Source of the DNA: Mortierella sp. BCC40632
Lineage: Eukaryota > Mortierellomycota > Mortierellomycetes > Mortierellales > Mortierellaceae
Assembly (NCBI GenBank): GCA_011634665.1
Contig: WAEK01000006.1
Location: 2,858,001 to 2,922,000 of the forward strand
Direction: 5' to 3'
Length of the DNA stretch: 64,000 bases
Positions 63,001 through 64,000 of the stretch are shown in pieces (the first letter of the stretch is position 1; each line of letters starts with the position of its first letter). The notes beneath the pieces were generated by a model. The model was not told where the DNA came from. It ran no database searches and was given only the letters and a program-made list of their open reading frames with translations. A program made the position numbers and the translations under genes.

Positions 63001-64000
63001 CGTTGGATGTTGAGAATAAAGCGCCTGATGGCCGTATCCTGACTCTTCTGAAGACTGTCACACAGATGGTCGCACTCCTTCTTCATAGCATGTCGCCAGT
63101 GGGAGGCTGTCAGGCCTGACTGCTTCCTCTGCATCTCCTTCTTCGCCTTCTTTTTTTTTTTCTTCTTCTCTACGAATTTGGACTTATTCGCTTTTTGTTG
63201 CTGGCCGCTCGGTTCGGTGCAAGATGATACCTGAATAAGAACCTTAAAAGGTGGTCGAGGCTTTTGTTGAATCCGACTCCTTCCCACATGTTCGAGATCA
63301 TGGTAGCGCACTGGCGAAGATGAGCTTCCATAAGCTTTGTTGTACCCTCTCTTGCCGTGAATAGTGGGCGATGGTCAGATTCACGGGACAGTGACATAGA
63401 GAGATTGCTCCACTGCGGGTGGTCAGTACTGTCCTTGCGTGAGATGAGAGGGCCATTCTCAGCTGCTGTCGGGCCAGATGAGGATGATGAGATATTGACA
63501 ACCTTACGATCAGTGAAATGGGTGACAACTTTGGACAGGTGGTTTTGGGAAAACAGGTCCATAATGTCTTTATGAAAGTTTCCTTTGCCCGCCTCAATCG
63601 TGTCTTGAAGGCCCATGGGGAGAGGAGACACATCAAGGTACCTCTCCTCCTCTGGAACGGAGACCCCTTCTGGAAGCAGTTCAGACAGGTCGAGGCGGCC
63701 TGTTGTGCCATACAGATCCCCCCGGGCCACCTACAAGGAGTTAAGTAAAAATCAGTCACTACCTTACACCATGGCCATGTCGAATGTTAACAGCGATAGA
63801 CAGATGTGGAAGGTGTAACTTACTATCAAAGTCATCTTGTGCACTGTCGAATACATTTGCTCGACCATGTCCGACGTTGAGCGTTGCTGCGCGTCAAGCA
63901 GTTCAACAATGTGTTGCGTCCAGTTCTCCGAGTCATCTACTGCCATTTCATTGTCGCCATCGACATCGAAATCGTCTCGGAGAACTTGCCCCAGCGACAC
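60063..64000 (-). CDS. Fanzor (TnpB-like RuvC nuclease), 5' truncated by window edge
   Basis: Minus-strand exons 64000-63824 (partial), 63730-63231, 63126-62176, 62077-61341 and 61258-60063 join in phase for at least 1,186 codons. The 63230-63127 intron is the least certain. Fanzors are eukaryotic homologues of IS200/605 TnpB, several of which are RNA-guided DNA nucleases carried on transposons. Visible here: a RuvC-I motif with DPG (WAEDPGLVKM, Asp codon 61426-61428); VRYVGFVGAAGSAVGSRLGG where TnpB has its usual RuvC-II Glu; ITDEFMTSKTCHLC with the alternative Glu (60549-60551) and the first zinc-ribbon pair; the second pair CINPAC; and RuvC-III RPRDGQASMNIA (Asp 60381-60383). The tail is acidic, then basic (KSPKPKRGRKPIRP), an NLS/AT-hook-like end. 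An extra Cys cluster (CSRC then CHPGYC) precedes RuvC-II. The N-terminal part is coiled and charged and lacks a domain I can name. No stop or frameshift breaks it. Confidence 0.75.

Overview
The window looks like nuclear DNA of a filamentous fungus, most likely an early-diverging Mucoromycota/Mortierellomycota lineage. The evidence is genes split by many short GT-AG introns, a fungal gene set (velvet factor, Rax2, Spa2, Vid27, XPF), a TnpB/Fanzor-type gene of the kind common in these fungi, and heavy loading with (CT)n/(GA)n microsatellites and A/T homopolymers. No rRNA, tRNA, CRISPR array or bacterial-type operon was seen. The genus is inferred from protein character only.

Layout, left to right. 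0-5.4 kb (+): the C-terminal part of a SulP sulfate permease, then a complete XPF/Rad1 nuclease gene with 11 or 12 exons. 6.3-8.6 kb (+): an R3HDM4-like R3H protein with a long microsatellite-bearing first intron. 8.6-11.3 kb: decayed protein-coding fragments. 11.3-18.1 kb (-): a six-exon Rax2-like polarity landmark gene with a C-terminal SH3 domain. 18.1-21.8 kb: a long divergent intergenic region shared with VID27 (21.8-25.4 kb, +). 25.4-27.5 kb: more decayed sequence. 27.6-28.9 kb (+): a METTL24-like membrane-anchored methyltransferase-fold protein. 28.9-37.8 kb: 8.9 kb without a recognisable gene, dominated by simple repeats. 37.8-40.5 kb (+): a velvet-domain regulator. 41.4-46.4 kb (+): SPA2, the polarisome scaffold. 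48.5-51.1 kb (-): a C2H2 zinc-finger factor with polyQ and His-Ser repeats. 51.1-58.3 kb: gene-poor. 58.3-59.8 kb (-): a protein tyrosine phosphatase. 60.1-64.0 kb (-): a multi-exon Fanzor (TnpB-like RuvC nuclease) gene cut by the right edge.

Most genes are unrelated housekeeping or regulatory genes. RAX2 and SPA2 both act in polarised hyphal growth. The main candidate for an unusual system is the Fanzor locus. Its RuvC-I and RuvC-III aspartates and zinc ribbon are visible, the glutamate sits in the rearranged Fanzor position, and a 23-bp tandem repeat lies just past its 3' end where a guide RNA or transposon end might be. The SH3 domain on the Rax2 protein is the second point of interest. 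Exon coordinates were derived by hand from splice signals and reading-phase checks; no alignments were run.
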